A DNA stretch of 31,436 bases, from the NCBI GenBank assembly GCA_046545575.1, contig JBKGZM010000020.1:1-31436 (forward strand), read 5' to 3'. Each line of letters starts with the position of its first letter. The first letter of the stretch is position 1. The translations under genes were made by a program, and so were the position numbers. Shown here one piece after another: positions 1 through 7,715 of the stretch. The notes below the pieces were generated by a model. It was not told the origin of the DNA. It ran no database searches and saw nothing but the letters and a program-made list of their open reading frames with translations. This stretch comes from JAGXOF01 sp046545575. Lineage in GTDB: Bacteria > Chloroflexota > Dehalococcoidia > SZUA-161 > SpSt-899.

Positions 1-1
1 G

Positions 2-310
2 AAGGACACAATCGCCAGCGGTGACAGGGTAGTATACTCCCCGGAGGTAGAGGATATCATTTCCATGCACCCTGCGGTACTGGAGGTAGCTGTAATAGGA
101 GTACCTAATGAGGAACTGGGAGAGGCGGTTAAAGCGATTATAGTGCTCAGGGGAGGCAATGAAATCACCAAGGAAGAGATGCTTGACTGGTGTAAGGATA
201 AGATCGATGACTACAAGATGCCGAGGTTGGTTGACTTCGTCGACAGCTTGCCGAAGAATCCGGGAGGCAAAGTACTAAAGACTATCTTGAGAGAGCAGTA
301 TTCCAGATAA
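2..310 (+). CDS. AMP-forming acyl-CoA synthetase, C-terminal fragment
   Basis: This is the last ~102 codons of a gene that begins before the window. The visible part is the AMP-binding enzyme C-terminal lid domain (PF13193 type). It starts in the hinge region (KDTIASGDRVVYSPEVEDII, where family members usually have K-D-x-I-x-x-G-G-x-x-V-x-x-x-E-V-E). It continues through HPAVLEVAVIGVPNEELGE and ends with the PKNPGGKVLK segment that carries the catalytic lysine of this superfamily. Such enzymes activate a carboxylic acid with ATP and load it onto CoA. The substrate cannot be told because the N-terminal binding pocket is outside the window. The reading frame is open from base 2 to the TAA at 310. 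Confidence 0.9.
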   Translation, partial: KDTIASGDRVVYSPEVEDIISMHPAVLEVAVIGVPNEELGEAVKAIIVLRGGNEITKEEMLDWCKDKIDDYKMPRLVDFVDSLPKNPGGKVLKTILREQYSR

Positions 311-431
311 CCCATCCCAACGGCGCATTTTGACAACCATACATAAGAGGTGTAGCGATACGCCCAATAGTGGACCACCACTGCTACTGTTTAACCTCGC
401 TGTTAAGCCAAGACTGATTCCATGAAAGACC

Positions 432-461
432 TTGACATTCACCAGCCTGATGGAGTATCTT
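432..461 (+). promoter_or_regulatory. Sigma70-type promoter for the GNAT gene
   Basis: TTGACA at 432-437, an 18-base spacer, then TATCTT at 456-461. It would start RNA near 468, about 58 bases before the GNAT start codon. This is a pattern match only. Confidence 0.5.
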
Positions 462-525
462 TTAAGGTAATCCCCAACTTTACTCATTGGACTCCAAAAT
501 ACGAGCTAAAGAGAAAGGAGATCAA

Positions 526-975
526 ATGAACGGGAGCGCAATCAATATCAGACTTATGGAAACCCGAGATTTTGAAGCCGTGGTCGGAATTGATGAGAAG
601 GTACTCAAGACGTCCAGGCCAGATTACTATAAGCTGAAGTTTGAAATGCTTTTTGAATCCAAAGATTATTTGCCTACGTCACTCGTGGCGGATGAAGAAA
701 ATGGAAAGGTGGTGGGGTTTGTAATGGGAGGACTTTACAGGGGAGAATATGGCCTCCAGGAAGAAGCAACACTGGATACCATCGGCATTGATCCCGATTA
801 CCAGCACATGGGCATCGGTAAGCAGTTGATTGATGAATTTATCGATCACTTGAGAAAACTCGGGGTTCAAAGAATAAATACCCTGGTCGACTGGAATGAT
901 TCCGATCTGATAAGTTTCTTTAGCGCGAACGAATTCAAACCCTCGACCACCATTAATCTGGAACGAAGAATCTGA
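526..975 (+). CDS. GNAT family N-acetyltransferase (RimI-like)
   Basis: A 149-residue single-domain GCN5-related N-acetyltransferase. The acetyl-CoA pyrophosphate-binding loop (motif A) is visible as YQHMGIGKQLIDEF, preceded by the beta strand ATLDTIGIDP. The tail NTLVDWNDSDLISFFSANEF matches the conserved 'N..a..fy...GF' end of the fold. It would transfer an acetyl group from acetyl-CoA to an amine; the substrate is not predictable. I chose ATG 526 because AAGGAG (515-520) lies five bases upstream; an in-frame TTG at 487 would add 13 residues without a ribosome site. It is probably co-transcribed with the next gene, 85 bases downstream. Confidence 0.85.
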   Translation: MNGSAINIRLMETRDFEAVVGIDEKVLKTSRPDYYKLKFEMLFESKDYLPTSLVADEENGKVVGFVMGGLYRGEYGLQEEATLDTIGIDPDYQHMGIGKQLIDEFIDHLRKLGVQRINTLVDWNDSDLISFFSANEFKPSTTINLERRI

Positions 976-1060
976 TGCCAAGGGCCGTTAACTTTCCGGA
1001 CATTTGGGAAGCTCCCAACGGAATCAATGGAGACATATCTGGAAGGAAAGGAGACACTAC

Positions 1061-1600
1061 ATGAGCTTCTTTCATCGTAGCAAAGGGAAAAACAAAGTAT
1101 CAGTCAAGGAGTTCGGCGATGTAATGGCTCAACTTCTTATCTTTCGGATAAAGGATGAGGAACTAAAAAAAGACGCTGAGACATTTTATGTCGAGTTAAA
1201 TAATGATGACGACTATCATCTATTCGTTAGTGCAATGTTTAATTTCTATATGTGGTTGGTGGATTATACATCTGCAAAAGCATTGAACAATAAGGACAAA
1301 TGGAATCAGTGTATGGACAGATTTCATTGGTTTGTGTACGACCACTACAGCGAAATAGGGTTCATAACCGCTAATTTTCAGGATTGGTACATCGAGACCC
1401 GGGCAACGTGTTCACAATTTGATAATGCTGTGAACAAAGAGCCCCAGGTAGGTGAGCTTTGGGCAGTGGCGCAAGTACTTAGCAGACACCTGTTTGGCCA
1501 GGTTCAAAAAGACCGCGTTATACTGACAGCGATTGCAGATAAGGCTAAAACGGTTATATCTGACTACGAAAAAATGATGCAAGAGTTCCAAGTTGAGTAA
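1061..1600 (+). CDS. Hypothetical protein, 179 aa
   Basis: A soluble protein of 179 residues that I cannot assign to a family. It opens with a basic stretch (MSFFHRSKGKNKVSVKEF). The rest looks mostly alpha-helical and is rich in aromatic residues, including FNFYMWLVDY and DRFHWFVYDHYSEIGFITANFQDWY. There is no signal peptide, no convincing membrane segment and no recognisable catalytic motif. The start is ATG 1061 because GGAAAGGAG (1045-1053) precedes it at good spacing; the longer reading frame from 1004 has no ribosome site. Its 85-base distance from the GNAT gene suggests one transcript. Codon use looks ordinary. Confidence 0.7.
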   Translation: MSFFHRSKGKNKVSVKEFGDVMAQLLIFRIKDEELKKDAETFYVELNNDDDYHLFVSAMFNFYMWLVDYTSAKALNNKDKWNQCMDRFHWFVYDHYSEIGFITANFQDWYIETRATCSQFDNAVNKEPQVGELWAVAQVLSRHLFGQVQKDRVILTAIADKAKTVISDYEKMMQEFQVE

Positions 1601-1739
1601 AGATGAGGTGGTCCCGTAATATTTCTTCGGGTTATAAAGATCACTTGTTGAATCATTGAAAATCTGACCGAACAAGGTTTTGATTTCTTATGTGGATATG
1701 CTTCTTGGCCTCCGTTCTTTGCCTGGTATGTTTGGTATA

Positions 1740-2062
1740 GATCCTCAATATAGGCGTTATCGTTCTTCTTCCCCGGCCTTGACCTCTCTATCTCCGTCTC
1801 CAAAGGCGGCTTCAGCCTCTGTCCGCACGGGCAGTCAAATCCGCCTCTGGCGGACCATACCTCGGCCAGCCCCGTGAAACAGACTATTTCACAGGGCCAG
1901 CACTGCTTTAACCTCACCATCATGTCTCTCGCCTCTGACTCGAGGCTTCTTGGTCCCCGCATCAGACCACATTTTAACCGATCACGTACTTCCTATTTTG
2001 CCCCGTGTTCTGACAGTACTCATCCAGTAACGCCGTCTCCTCTTTGTTTCCCTTGCCGGGCT
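1740..2062 (-). pseudogene. Decayed DDE (integrase-core) transposase remnant
   Basis: Reading leftward, several short blocks look like one transposase in the right order, broken by stops and frame changes. Near 2050-1990 there is ALLDEYCQNTGQNRKYVI, which matches the N-terminal 'iLDEfc..tGy.RKyai' block of rve-type transposases. Near 1810-1830 there is CGQRLKPPLE, like the 'CGKRLKP' block. Near 1745-1800 there is RSRPGKKNDNAYIE, the conserved region around the last acidic catalytic residue. The long stretches that should separate these blocks are missing, and a TCCGCC palindrome lies inside. The element is dead. Terminal repeats were not identified. Confidence 0.6.
1840..1854. repeat. Palindrome TCCGCC-TCT-GGCGGA
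   Basis: A perfect 15-base inverted repeat with a 3-base centre, lying inside the transposase remnant. The identical 15-mer recurs at 22122-22136 inside a coding gene. Related copies are at 2156, 8957, 21666, 26530, 29329 and 30270. Confidence 0.8.
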
Positions 2063-2087
2063 ACTCAAGTGCCCATTGCCCTTTCGG

Positions 2088-2203
2088 TTAGGCGCTTAGC
2101 GCCTAATTATCGACAAAATGTTGTCGATACGGAATGTAGAATTCTCAATTCAATTGCCCGCCTATGGCGGGCAACCTCTCCCCAGCGAAGTCTGGGGAGA
2201 GGC
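2088..2203. repeat. Cluster of four adjacent palindromes
   Basis: Four inverted repeats follow one another. 2088-2106 is TTAGGCGCT/AGCGCCTAA. 2108-2129 is TATCGACA...TGTCGATA. 2156-2172 is GCCCGCC-TAT-GGCGGGC. About 2176-2202 is CCTCTCCCCAG...CTGGGGAGAGG. The segment 2162-2203 recurs in inverted orientation at 31343-31384 with a single mismatch. No coding potential is seen here. The cluster fills the gap between the dead transposase and the tRNA promoter. Confidence 0.75.
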
Positions 2204-2233
2204 GTAGATTTTAGATGATGCAATTCGCGGAAT

Positions 2234-2262
2234 TTGAAAAACTAGTGACACCGAGTTATAAT
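2234..2262 (+). promoter_or_regulatory. Strong sigma70-type promoter for tRNA-Ser
   Basis: TTGAAA (2234-2239), a 17-base spacer, then a consensus TATAAT (2257-2262). It is followed about 100 bases later by tRNA-Ser(CGA). Both boxes and the spacing are near ideal. Confidence 0.65.
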
Positions 2263-2370
2263 GGCACGGGTGAAAATGAGACGATTGGAAATTAATAGTA
2301 GCAAAATGGTGTTATGTCTAGTAGGGGAAATGACAAAAAAATGCCGGAATTATCTTCGAAAATGGGGTAT

Positions 2371-2456
2371 GGAGGGGTGACCGAGTGGTTTATGGTGCCG
2401 CTCTCGAAAAGCGGTGTCCGCTTTGCGGGCCGTGGGTTCGAATCCCACCCCCTCCG
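2371..2456 (+). tRNA. tRNA-Ser (anticodon CGA)
   Basis: A class II tRNA. The acceptor stem is GGAGGGG (2371-2377) with CCCCTCC (2449-2455) and discriminator G 2456. The anticodon stem CCGCT/AGCGG encloses loop CTCGAAA, giving CGA at 2405-2407. A long variable arm (TGTCCGC...GCGGGCC), diagnostic of serine or leucine tRNAs, is followed by T arm GTGGG-TTCGAAT-CCCAC. It reads UCG codons. CCA is not encoded. Confidence 0.95.
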
Positions 2457-2549
2457 GGGAGAAGTTCGAAGCACGAAATGCTGAATCTTGAATTTTAAGA
2501 AACATTTGAAATTGTTTGGTATTTGATAATGAAATTTGGAATTTTACGA

Positions 2550-2635
2550 GGAGAGGTGCTGGAGCGGACGATCAGGCGCGCCTGGAGAGCGCGTGTCCCC
2601 TCTGGGGACCGTGGGTTCGAATCCCACCCTCTCCG
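2550..2635 (+). tRNA. tRNA-Ser (anticodon GGA)
   Basis: A class II tRNA. The acceptor stem is GGAGAGG (2550-2556) with CCTCTCC (2628-2634) and discriminator G 2635. The anticodon stem CGCGC/GCGCG holds loop CTGGAGA, giving GGA at 2584-2586. A long variable arm and T arm GTGGG-TTCGAAT-CCCAC follow. It reads UCC/UCU codons. It lies 93 bases after the first tRNA-Ser and 56 bases before purA, so all three may share a transcript. A GATAAT box at 2525-2530 is a possible own promoter with a weak -35. Confidence 0.95.
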
Positions 2636-2691
2636 CTTTTATTTTGTGGATAACTCTGGGCGTTTAAAAGATAATATTCAGAGGAGTTCTT

Positions 2692-3972
2692 ATGTCAGTA
2701 ACTGCAGTTGTCGGTGGGCAGTGGGGAGATGAGGGTAAGGGTAAGGTCATAGACCTCCTGGCCGAGAAAGCTAATGTGGTAGCCCGTTTCTCTGGAGGTA
2801 ACAACGCCGGACATACGGTAATCAATGAATTCGGCAAGTTCCAGTTGCATCTGATTCCCTCCGGTATCTTCTATCCTCATGTGGATTGTGTCATCGGCAA
2901 TGGGACGGTTATCAATCCTAGGGTTTTGATCGACGAAATCGATGCACTGGAAAAGCAGGGAATCGATGTTAGCCGGCTCTCCATAAGTGACAGAGCGCAC
3001 GTTATAATGCCATATCACCTCTTGATCGATGGTTTGGAGGAAGATGCGCGAGGTGCTGCGGCTATCGGCACCACGAGAAGAGGTATAGGTCCTGCCTACA
3101 CGGACAAGGTCTCTCGACTGGGGATAAGGGTCTGTGACTTGCTCGCCCGGAACCTGTTTGAGAAGCGCCTCCGTGCCGTTCTGGAGTATAAGAATGATAT
3201 TATGACCAGGGTTTTCGAGACAGAGCCCCTTTCTTTCGATGAAATATATGAGGAATACTGCGCATATACTGACCGTTTGAGGCCATTTGTACGGGATACA
3301 AGCATGGTGGTGAATCAGGCCCTGGAGAAGGGCGATGTTCTCTTGGAGGGGGCTCAGGGTACTATGCTGGATATTGACTTTGGCACTTACCCGTATGTGA
3401 CCTCGAGCCCGTCAGCTGCCTGGGGTGGTTGCCTTGGCTTGGGTTTGAGTCCGACAAAGATTAGCAAGTTGTTCGGGGTTTTCAAGGCATATGTGACGCG
3501 AGTTGGGGAAGGCCCCATGCCCACGGAGCTGAAAGATGACACCGGTGATGCCCTTAGAGAGCGAGGCTGCGAATTCGGGACAACTACCGGCCGCCCAAGG
3601 CGTTGTGGGTGGTTTGATGCCGTTATAGCCAGGTTCAGCGTTCGGGTAAACGATTTCTCTGGAATTGCATTGACCAAGTTCGATGTGCTGGATACACTCC
3701 CGACAGTCAAGATCTGCACAGGCTACAAACTCGACGGTGAGGTTCTGGACAGCCCGCCAGCAAACATTACCATCCTGAGAAGGTGTCAGCCTGTTTGGGA
3801 AGAGTTGCCTGGCTGGCAGAAACCTACTAGTGATGTGCGTAAATTCGAGGACCTACCGCAAGAGGCTCAAACATACGTGAGGAGGATCGAGGAACTTTCA
3901 GGCTGTCCGGTGGATTTGATATCAGTGGGTTCCCGACGTGACCAGTCGATTGTTGTAAGACCCACCTTTTGA
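2692..3972 (+). CDS. purA: Adenylosuccinate synthase
   Basis: A full-length 426-residue enzyme that joins IMP and aspartate using GTP to form adenylosuccinate, the first committed step from IMP to AMP. The N-terminal signature VVGGQWGDEGKGK holds the catalytic aspartate and the phosphate loop. SGGNNAGHTV contains the catalytic histidine. GTTRRGIGPAY binds IMP, LEGAQGTMLD follows, and GTTTGRPRRCGW is the C-terminal nucleotide-binding signature. The length matches the family. ATG 2692 is preceded by GAGGAG (2681-2686). It lies just downstream of the tRNA-Ser pair with no obvious terminator between them. No damage is visible. Confidence 0.97.
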   Translation: MSVTAVVGGQWGDEGKGKVIDLLAEKANVVARFSGGNNAGHTVINEFGKFQLHLIPSGIFYPHVDCVIGNGTVINPRVLIDEIDALEKQGIDVSRLSISDRAHVIMPYHLLIDGLEEDARGAAAIGTTRRGIGPAYTDKVSRLGIRVCDLLARNLFEKRLRAVLEYKNDIMTRVFETEPLSFDEIYEEYCAYTDRLRPFVRDTSMVVNQALEKGDVLLEGAQGTMLDIDFGTYPYVTSSPSAAWGGCLGLGLSPTKISKLFGVFKAYVTRVGEGPMPTELKDDTGDALRERGCEFGTTTGRPRRCGWFDAVIARFSVRVNDFSGIALTKFDVLDTLPTVKICTGYKLDGEVLDSPPANITILRRCQPVWEELPGWQKPTSDVRKFEDLPQEAQTYVRRIEELSGCPVDLISVGSRRDQSIVVRPTF

Positions 3973-4003
3973 GGGGCTTGTGATTTGTTGCTCCGGCAAG
4001 TGG

Positions 4004-4774
4004 CTATAAGTTTGGGGAGAGAAATCTGTCCCAGGCAACATCCCTCAACTCGAATACAGGCCCATCGCGGCATACCATTTTCATCCCCTGGTTTGTAGGT
4101 ATAGCGCACCCACGGCAGGCCCCCACCCCGCACCCCATCACCTCCTCCAGCAGGACCTGCACTGGTTTGCCATCACCCATCCCGTTCTTTGCCATCGTAC
4201 GATACATCGGACCCGGCCCGCAGGCGAAAACCTGGTCGGCCCACTCCACAAGAGGAAAACCTACGTCGGTGGCCATGCCCTTTTCCCCGGCCGAGCCATC
4301 CTCGGTGACCTGAATGAGTTCCGCTCCTTCCACATCGGAATAGACCTGAGAGGCCGTCTTTGCCCCTGTCACTATCTTGACATAATAACCATTGGCCGCA
4401 GCCCTCTCAGCCAGGAATACCAGGGGAGCGATGCCGATGCCGCCGGCTACAAGAAGCAGATTCCGCGCGCTCGGAGTGAGGTTGAAGCCATTGCCCAGCG
4501 GACCGAGTAAGTCCAGTGTATCTCCGGGCTTGCGATCTGACAGCCATTCCGTCCCCGGCCCTACTACCTCGAAGAGCAGAGCCAGCTTGCTCTCATCAGT
4601 TCTATGGATGCTGAAAGGCCGGCGCAGCAGCGGGTTGGGTCCCTCTCCACAGCGGACGGTGACAAACTGCCCCGGATGGGCATGAGCTGTTATCTCCGGT
4701 GCCTCAACCCGGAGGAGGTAAACCCGGGGCATAACCTCGGCGTTTGAAATAACGGGAGCGGATATCTGGTACAA
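4004..4774 (-). CDS. pyrK: Dihydroorotate dehydrogenase electron-transfer subunit PyrK-like
   Basis: A 256-residue ferredoxin-reductase-type protein. RRPFSIH (about residues 51-57) is the FAD-binding signature. LLLVAGGIGIAPLVFLAER (about 106-124) is the start of the NAD-binding fold, and ACGPGPMYRTM is the matching C-terminal NAD motif. EEVMGCGVGACRGC...MVCRDGPVF carries the four cysteines of a [2Fe-2S] cluster. In PyrK this subunit carries electrons from the PyrD flavin to NAD+ in pyrimidine synthesis. pyrD is not in the window, so a related oxidoreductase role is possible. The start is TTG 4774, with GAAAGGA ten bases upstream and a family-like N-terminus. It is convergent with purA. Confidence 0.85.
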   Translation of the reverse strand: MYQISAPVISNAEVMPRVYLLRVEAPEITAHAHPGQFVTVRCGEGPNPLLRRPFSIHRTDESKLALLFEVVGPGTEWLSDRKPGDTLDLLGPLGNGFNLTPSARNLLLVAGGIGIAPLVFLAERAAANGYYVKIVTGAKTASQVYSDVEGAELIQVTEDGSAGEKGMATDVGFPLVEWADQVFACGPGPMYRTMAKNGMGDGKPVQVLLEEVMGCGVGACRGCAIPTNQGMKMVCRDGPVFELRDVAWDRFLSPNL

Positions 4775-4819
4775 TTAATCTGCATCCTTTCTCTCCCCCC
4801 TTTATTCCTGTCTTTCTTT

Positions 4820-4838
4820 CCCCCTTTCCTAAAGGGGG
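4820..4838. repeat. Palindrome CCCCCTTT-CCT-AAAGGGGG
   Basis: A 19-base inverted repeat between pyrK and the DUF72 gene. A similar CCCCCT...AAAGGGGG hairpin occurs near 9040-9055. No U-run follows on either strand, so it is classed as a dispersed repeat and not as a terminator. Confidence 0.6.
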
Positions 4839-4855
4839 TGTAGGGGGATTACACC

Positions 4856-5590
4856 TTATTGTAACAACTCATCCAACCTTTTCGCATTCTTTACCGCAAA
4901 GCCTTCTATGTCATTGTTGAAGTATATGTAGCTCGAAGTGAGCCCCTGACTTAATTCGCCGATGCTTTGTGCCCACCTTTCCAGTTCATCATCCGGGTAG
5001 GACCCGCCGTACATGAGCGTGCTGCCGTGGAACCGGATGTAGGCGAAGCCGGCCGTAGCCACGAGAGGCGTTGTGAAGTCCGGCATATCGTAGATGCAGA
5101 AGCCGACGTTGTGGCGGCGCAGCCTCTCGAATACGCTATCTTGGAACCAGGACTCGTTTCGGAACTCGAAGACGTGTTGATAGCCCGAGGGCAGCGACGA
5201 CAGAAACGACTCCAGCCGGTCCTCATCGCGGTTAATGTTCGGCGGCAGCTGGTAGAGCAGCGGACCCAGCCGGTCCTGCAGGATATCGGCACGGGACAGG
5301 AATGTTGCCAGGGCATCTCCGAGGTTCTTCAGCCTCTTTACATGTGTTATGAATCGACTCGCCTTGACGGCGAACAGAAAGCCGGGTGGCGAGGAGTCTC
5401 GCCAGTTGGCAAAGGTATTCTCCGACGGAAGGCGATAGAAACTGTTGTTGAGCTCCACTGTCGAGAAGTGCCGGGAATAGAAATCGAACCACTTTTTCTT
5501 CGGGAGTTCGGGTGGATAGAACACCTCCCGCCAGTGGTCGTAATGCCACCCGCTCGTGCCGATATGGTGTTTATTCACTCGTTCGTTCAT
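4856..5590 (-). CDS. DUF72 family protein (YecE-like)
   Basis: A 244-residue DUF72 (PF01904) protein with a predicted TIM-barrel fold. Recognisable blocks are HIGTSGWHYDHW and YPPELPKKKWFDFYSRHFSTVELNNSFYRLP near the N-terminus, LPPNINRDEDRLESFL in the middle, and FAYIRFHG plus YIYFNNDIEGFAVKNAKRL near the end. The biochemical role of the family is not established. Its ATG (5590) overlaps the stop of the broken parE gene as ATGA, which suggests it was once translated by coupling to that gene. No independent ribosome site is visible. Confidence 0.9.
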   Translation of the reverse strand: MNERVNKHHIGTSGWHYDHWREVFYPPELPKKKWFDFYSRHFSTVELNNSFYRLPSENTFANWRDSSPPGFLFAVKASRFITHVKRLKNLGDALATFLSRADILQDRLGPLLYQLPPNINRDEDRLESFLSSLPSGYQHVFEFRNESWFQDSVFERLRRHNVGFCIYDMPDFTTPLVATAGFAYIRFHGSTLMYGGSYPDDELERWAQSIGELSQGLTSSYIYFNNDIEGFAVKNAKRLDELLQ

Positions 5591-5794
5591 TCAAGCTCTG
5601 GCAACAACCTTGCCCCATGTACAATCGCCGCTATTTCTACCACCTCATGTTTTACGCGATATACGATGCGGTTCGGCCAGGGCGATGACTCTTTGGGCAA
5701 AGAGCTTAGCATAATGCTCTGAGTCTCTCGATATGTACTGGCAAATCCCTTCCAAATCAACAGCAGCTTTGGGGGACCAGATTAACTCAGCCAT
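5587..5794 (-). pseudogene. ParE/RelE-type toxin, internally deleted and frameshifted
   Basis: From ATG 5794 the frame reads as an ordinary ParE N-terminus: MAELIWSPKAAVDLEGICQY, then ISRDSEHYAKLFAQRVIALAE. It then jumps at about 5665 directly into the family's last strands in another frame: NRIVYRVKHEVVEIAAIVHG followed by ARLLPELE and stop TGA (5587-5589). About 25-30 central residues expected between these blocks are missing and the frame is shifted, so the toxin is almost certainly dead. The start overlaps the upstream antitoxin gene by 13 bases, the usual toxin-antitoxin arrangement. The intact version would have been a ribosome- or gyrase-directed inhibitor. Confidence 0.8.
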
Positions 5795-5967
5795 CTTCTC
5801 AGGTGCTCCTTGGCCTGCTCATGAGTAATGCCCTTATCTTCATCGAGTTCCTGAAGCCCTGAGTCCACTTTTTGGCGGAAATACAATTCTGCCATAATAT
5901 CAGCCACGCTGGCTTCTTCTGGCATCTGTTCAATCATCTTAATAACTTCTCCCTTTGTTCTCGACAT
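5782..5967 (-). CDS. RelB-like antitoxin
   Basis: A 61-residue acidic protein (MSRTKGEVIKMIEQMPEE...QAKEHLRRWLS). It is of the small helical type that precedes ParE/RelE toxins and would bind and neutralise its partner. ATG 5967 follows a perfect AGGAGGTG site. It overlaps the start of the toxin pseudogene. With the toxin destroyed it is an orphan. It lies 18 bases after the DUF433 gene, so the two were probably transcribed together. Confidence 0.75.
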   Translation of the reverse strand: MSRTKGEVIKMIEQMPEEASVADIMAELYFRQKVDSGLQELDEDKGITHEQAKEHLRRWLS

Positions 5968-5985
5968 ATTTACACCTCCTAAGCT

Positions 5986-6201
5986 TCATTTTTCAACTAT
6001 TCTGTCCTCGGCTGATCTTGCAGCATACTGCAGGGCTTCCTTGATGTCTTCTTCCTCCAAGTCCGGGTATTCTTGAATAATCTCGGTATCGCTTTTACCT
6101 GCAGCAACTAGCTTGACAATTGTCGAGACGGGAATACGCATGCCCCGGATACATGCTTGTCCTCCCATAATCGAACGGTCAAAGGTTATTCGGGTAAACA
6201 T
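5986..6201 (-). CDS. DUF433 domain protein (VapB45-like antitoxin)
   Basis: A 71-residue DUF433 (PF04255) protein: ITFDRSIMGGQACIRGMRIPVSTIV is followed by the helical segment GKSDTEIIQEYPDLEEEDIKEAL. Members are winged-helix-like antitoxins, normally followed by a DUF5615 PIN-like toxin. Here the next gene is a second antitoxin of another type and no DUF5615 gene is present. ATG 6201 follows AGGAGG at good spacing. Confidence 0.85.
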   Translation of the reverse strand: MFTRITFDRSIMGGQACIRGMRIPVSTIVKLVAAGKSDTEIIQEYPDLEEEDIKEALQYAARSAEDRIVEK

Positions 6202-6235
6202 GCTCTCCTCCTTTTGCTGTCTCCGTTGTACATCT

Positions 6236-6264
6236 ATACTAACTCGTGTTTAAGGGAGTTTCAA
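6236..6264 (-). promoter_or_regulatory. Candidate promoter of the antitoxin operon
   Basis: On the minus strand, TTGAAA (6264-6259), a 17-base spacer and TAGTAT (6241-6236) lie about 35 bases before the DUF433 start. The -10 box matches the consensus at four of six bases. Confidence 0.4.
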
Positions 6265-6497
6265 TTCCCTGGTGGTCTTTGGGATTTACCCGAAAGTACG
6301 ATTCTCACCCTCACCTTAATCCTCTCCCCTCAAGGGAGAGGAAATCCCTCTCCTCACCATAAACCAAGAGACATGGGGTAGCATTCTACGCGCCAGCAGT
6401 TATAGGGGGTTCACACTCTGCCCACCCGGGTGTCATTTGAGCTTTGAATATCTGGTATTGTTTAGAATTTCGTGCTTCGGATTTAGAATTTGGTGTA
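6265..6497. other. Non-coding gap with a CTCTCCC palindrome
   Basis: No gene is seen. It holds the inverted repeat CCTCTCCC...GGGAGAGG (6321-6341), related to the CTCTCCCC hairpins at 2176 and 31345. Near 6465-6490 there is a stretch whose reverse complement contains the GAAGCACGAAAT string also found near 2470. Both look like dispersed intergenic repeats. Confidence 0.5.
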
Positions 6498-7715
6498 TTA
6501 TCCTTCCCGTATGTATCGGATAATCTCCCCGGGTGTCGGCCTCTTGCCATACATCAGTAGGTAAACGCGGAATACCTTGGCCACAAACCAGAGCCCCAGA
6601 GCTATCGTCCCGATCAGGATGATGAGACTCAACGCCAGCTCCCAGGCGGGGATCGCCATATTGGGAAGCCGCATCATTATGGTCACGGGGGCTGTAAGGG
6701 GGATGAAGGTCAGGACCTTGGCAACTATGCCATCAGGGTGTTCGGCGAGCACGCTCATCAGGATGAGAGGAACAACGGCAGGCATGGTGAATAGCCCCGT
6801 CCACTGCTGGCTTTCCCTGGCGGTGCCGGAGATGGACCCCAACCCGGAGAAGATGACGGCAAACAGCAGATAGCCGAGTACGAAGCAGAGGATTCCCCAA
6901 CCCAGGGTGCCTATCGGCACGGACAGGTCGCTTAATACCGGTATATTCATCGAGGCGACCCTGGCGAAAACCACAATGGTCACCAGCCACACTACTATCT
7001 GCAGAAGACCGGCAGCCCCTAGCCCCAGCACCTTGCCCGAAAGTAGCTGCCTTGCTGAGATGGAGGAAAGCAGGATCTCGATAACACGGTTCTCCTTTTC
7101 CTCGGATACGCTCTGCAGCAGATATCCCGAGGTGAAGAATATGGAAAAGACGAACAGGAGTCCGAATATATAGGGTACGAATATGGCGATCATAGGATGA
7201 GGAGCCTCGGTTACCTCGCCTGTTGTCTTGTCCAATTGAAGGGATGCCAGATTGAGCGGCTGCTTGACCCGCTGGAGCAACTCCTCGCTGGTTTTGCCTG
7301 CCAGGAGGTTATTCAGCAGAAACTCGCTGATCTGCCACCTGACCTTCGACGAGGCCTTGAGCTCGCGTTCCGTGGTGTATCTTATCACCTGGCCTGTTTC
7401 CAGGTAGTCTTCGGGGATGATGAAGTACTCATCGATTTCCTCGGCGAGCAGGTCTTTTTTGGCCTTATCTTGAGTAGCGTACTGGATAAACGTGACGCCC
7501 TCCCCTTCTTTGTAGCCGGTGAACATCTCCGTTGCATCCACGTAGCCGATTTTCTCCTCTTCCTTCTCCGGTTCCGCCTCCATTCCCTGGATTATCTGGT
7601 ATGCCAGCATTCCCAGAATTGCAATCAGGGGGATGCTCAAAGTCAAAAGGATAAATGACCTTCTCCTGACCGTTTGAGTGAATTCGCGTTTAAGTATGAT
7701 AAGTGCTTTGTTCAT
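6498..7715 (-). CDS. ABC-2 type export permease (NatB-like)
   Basis: A 405-residue integral membrane protein of the ABC-2/NatB type. The first membrane helix is at about residues 21-43 (SFILLTLSIPLIAILGMLAY). A large extracytoplasmic region follows to about residue 170. Five more helices begin at FVPYIFGLLFVFSIFFTSGY. The cytoplasmic coupling segment SEEKENRVIEILLSSISARQLLSGK is the conserved ABC-2 signature that contacts the ATPase. The best studied relatives export sodium; the substrate here is unknown. ATG 7715 overlaps the stop of the ATPase gene as ATGA, so the pair is translationally coupled. Confidence 0.9.
   Translation of the reverse strand: MNKALIILKREFTQTVRRRSFILLTLSIPLIAILGMLAYQIIQGMEAEPEKEEEKIGYVDATEMFTGYKEGEGVTFIQYATQDKAKKDLLAEEIDEYFIIPEDYLETGQVIRYTTERELKASSKVRWQISEFLLNNLLAGKTSEELLQRVKQPLNLASLQLDKTTGEVTEAPHPMIAIFVPYIFGLLFVFSIFFTSGYLLQSVSEEKENRVIEILLSSISARQLLSGKVLGLGAAGLLQIVVWLVTIVVFARVASMNIPVLSDLSVPIGTLGWGILCFVLGYLLFAVIFSGLGSISGTARESQQWTGLFTMPAVVPLILMSVLAEHPDGIVAKVLTFIPLTAPVTIMMRLPNMAIPAWELALSLIILIGTIALGLWFVAKVFRVYLLMYGKRPTPGEIIRYIREG

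Noticed and set aside
1874..2218. Plus-strand frame of 114 codons in the repeat-rich gap
   Set aside because: It crosses four palindromes and the transposase relic, and the translation has no protein-like character.
4820..4838. CCCCCTTT/AAAGGGGG hairpin considered as a terminator for the DUF72 gene
   Set aside because: No T-run follows in either direction, and similar hairpins occur away from gene ends, so it was recorded as a repeat.
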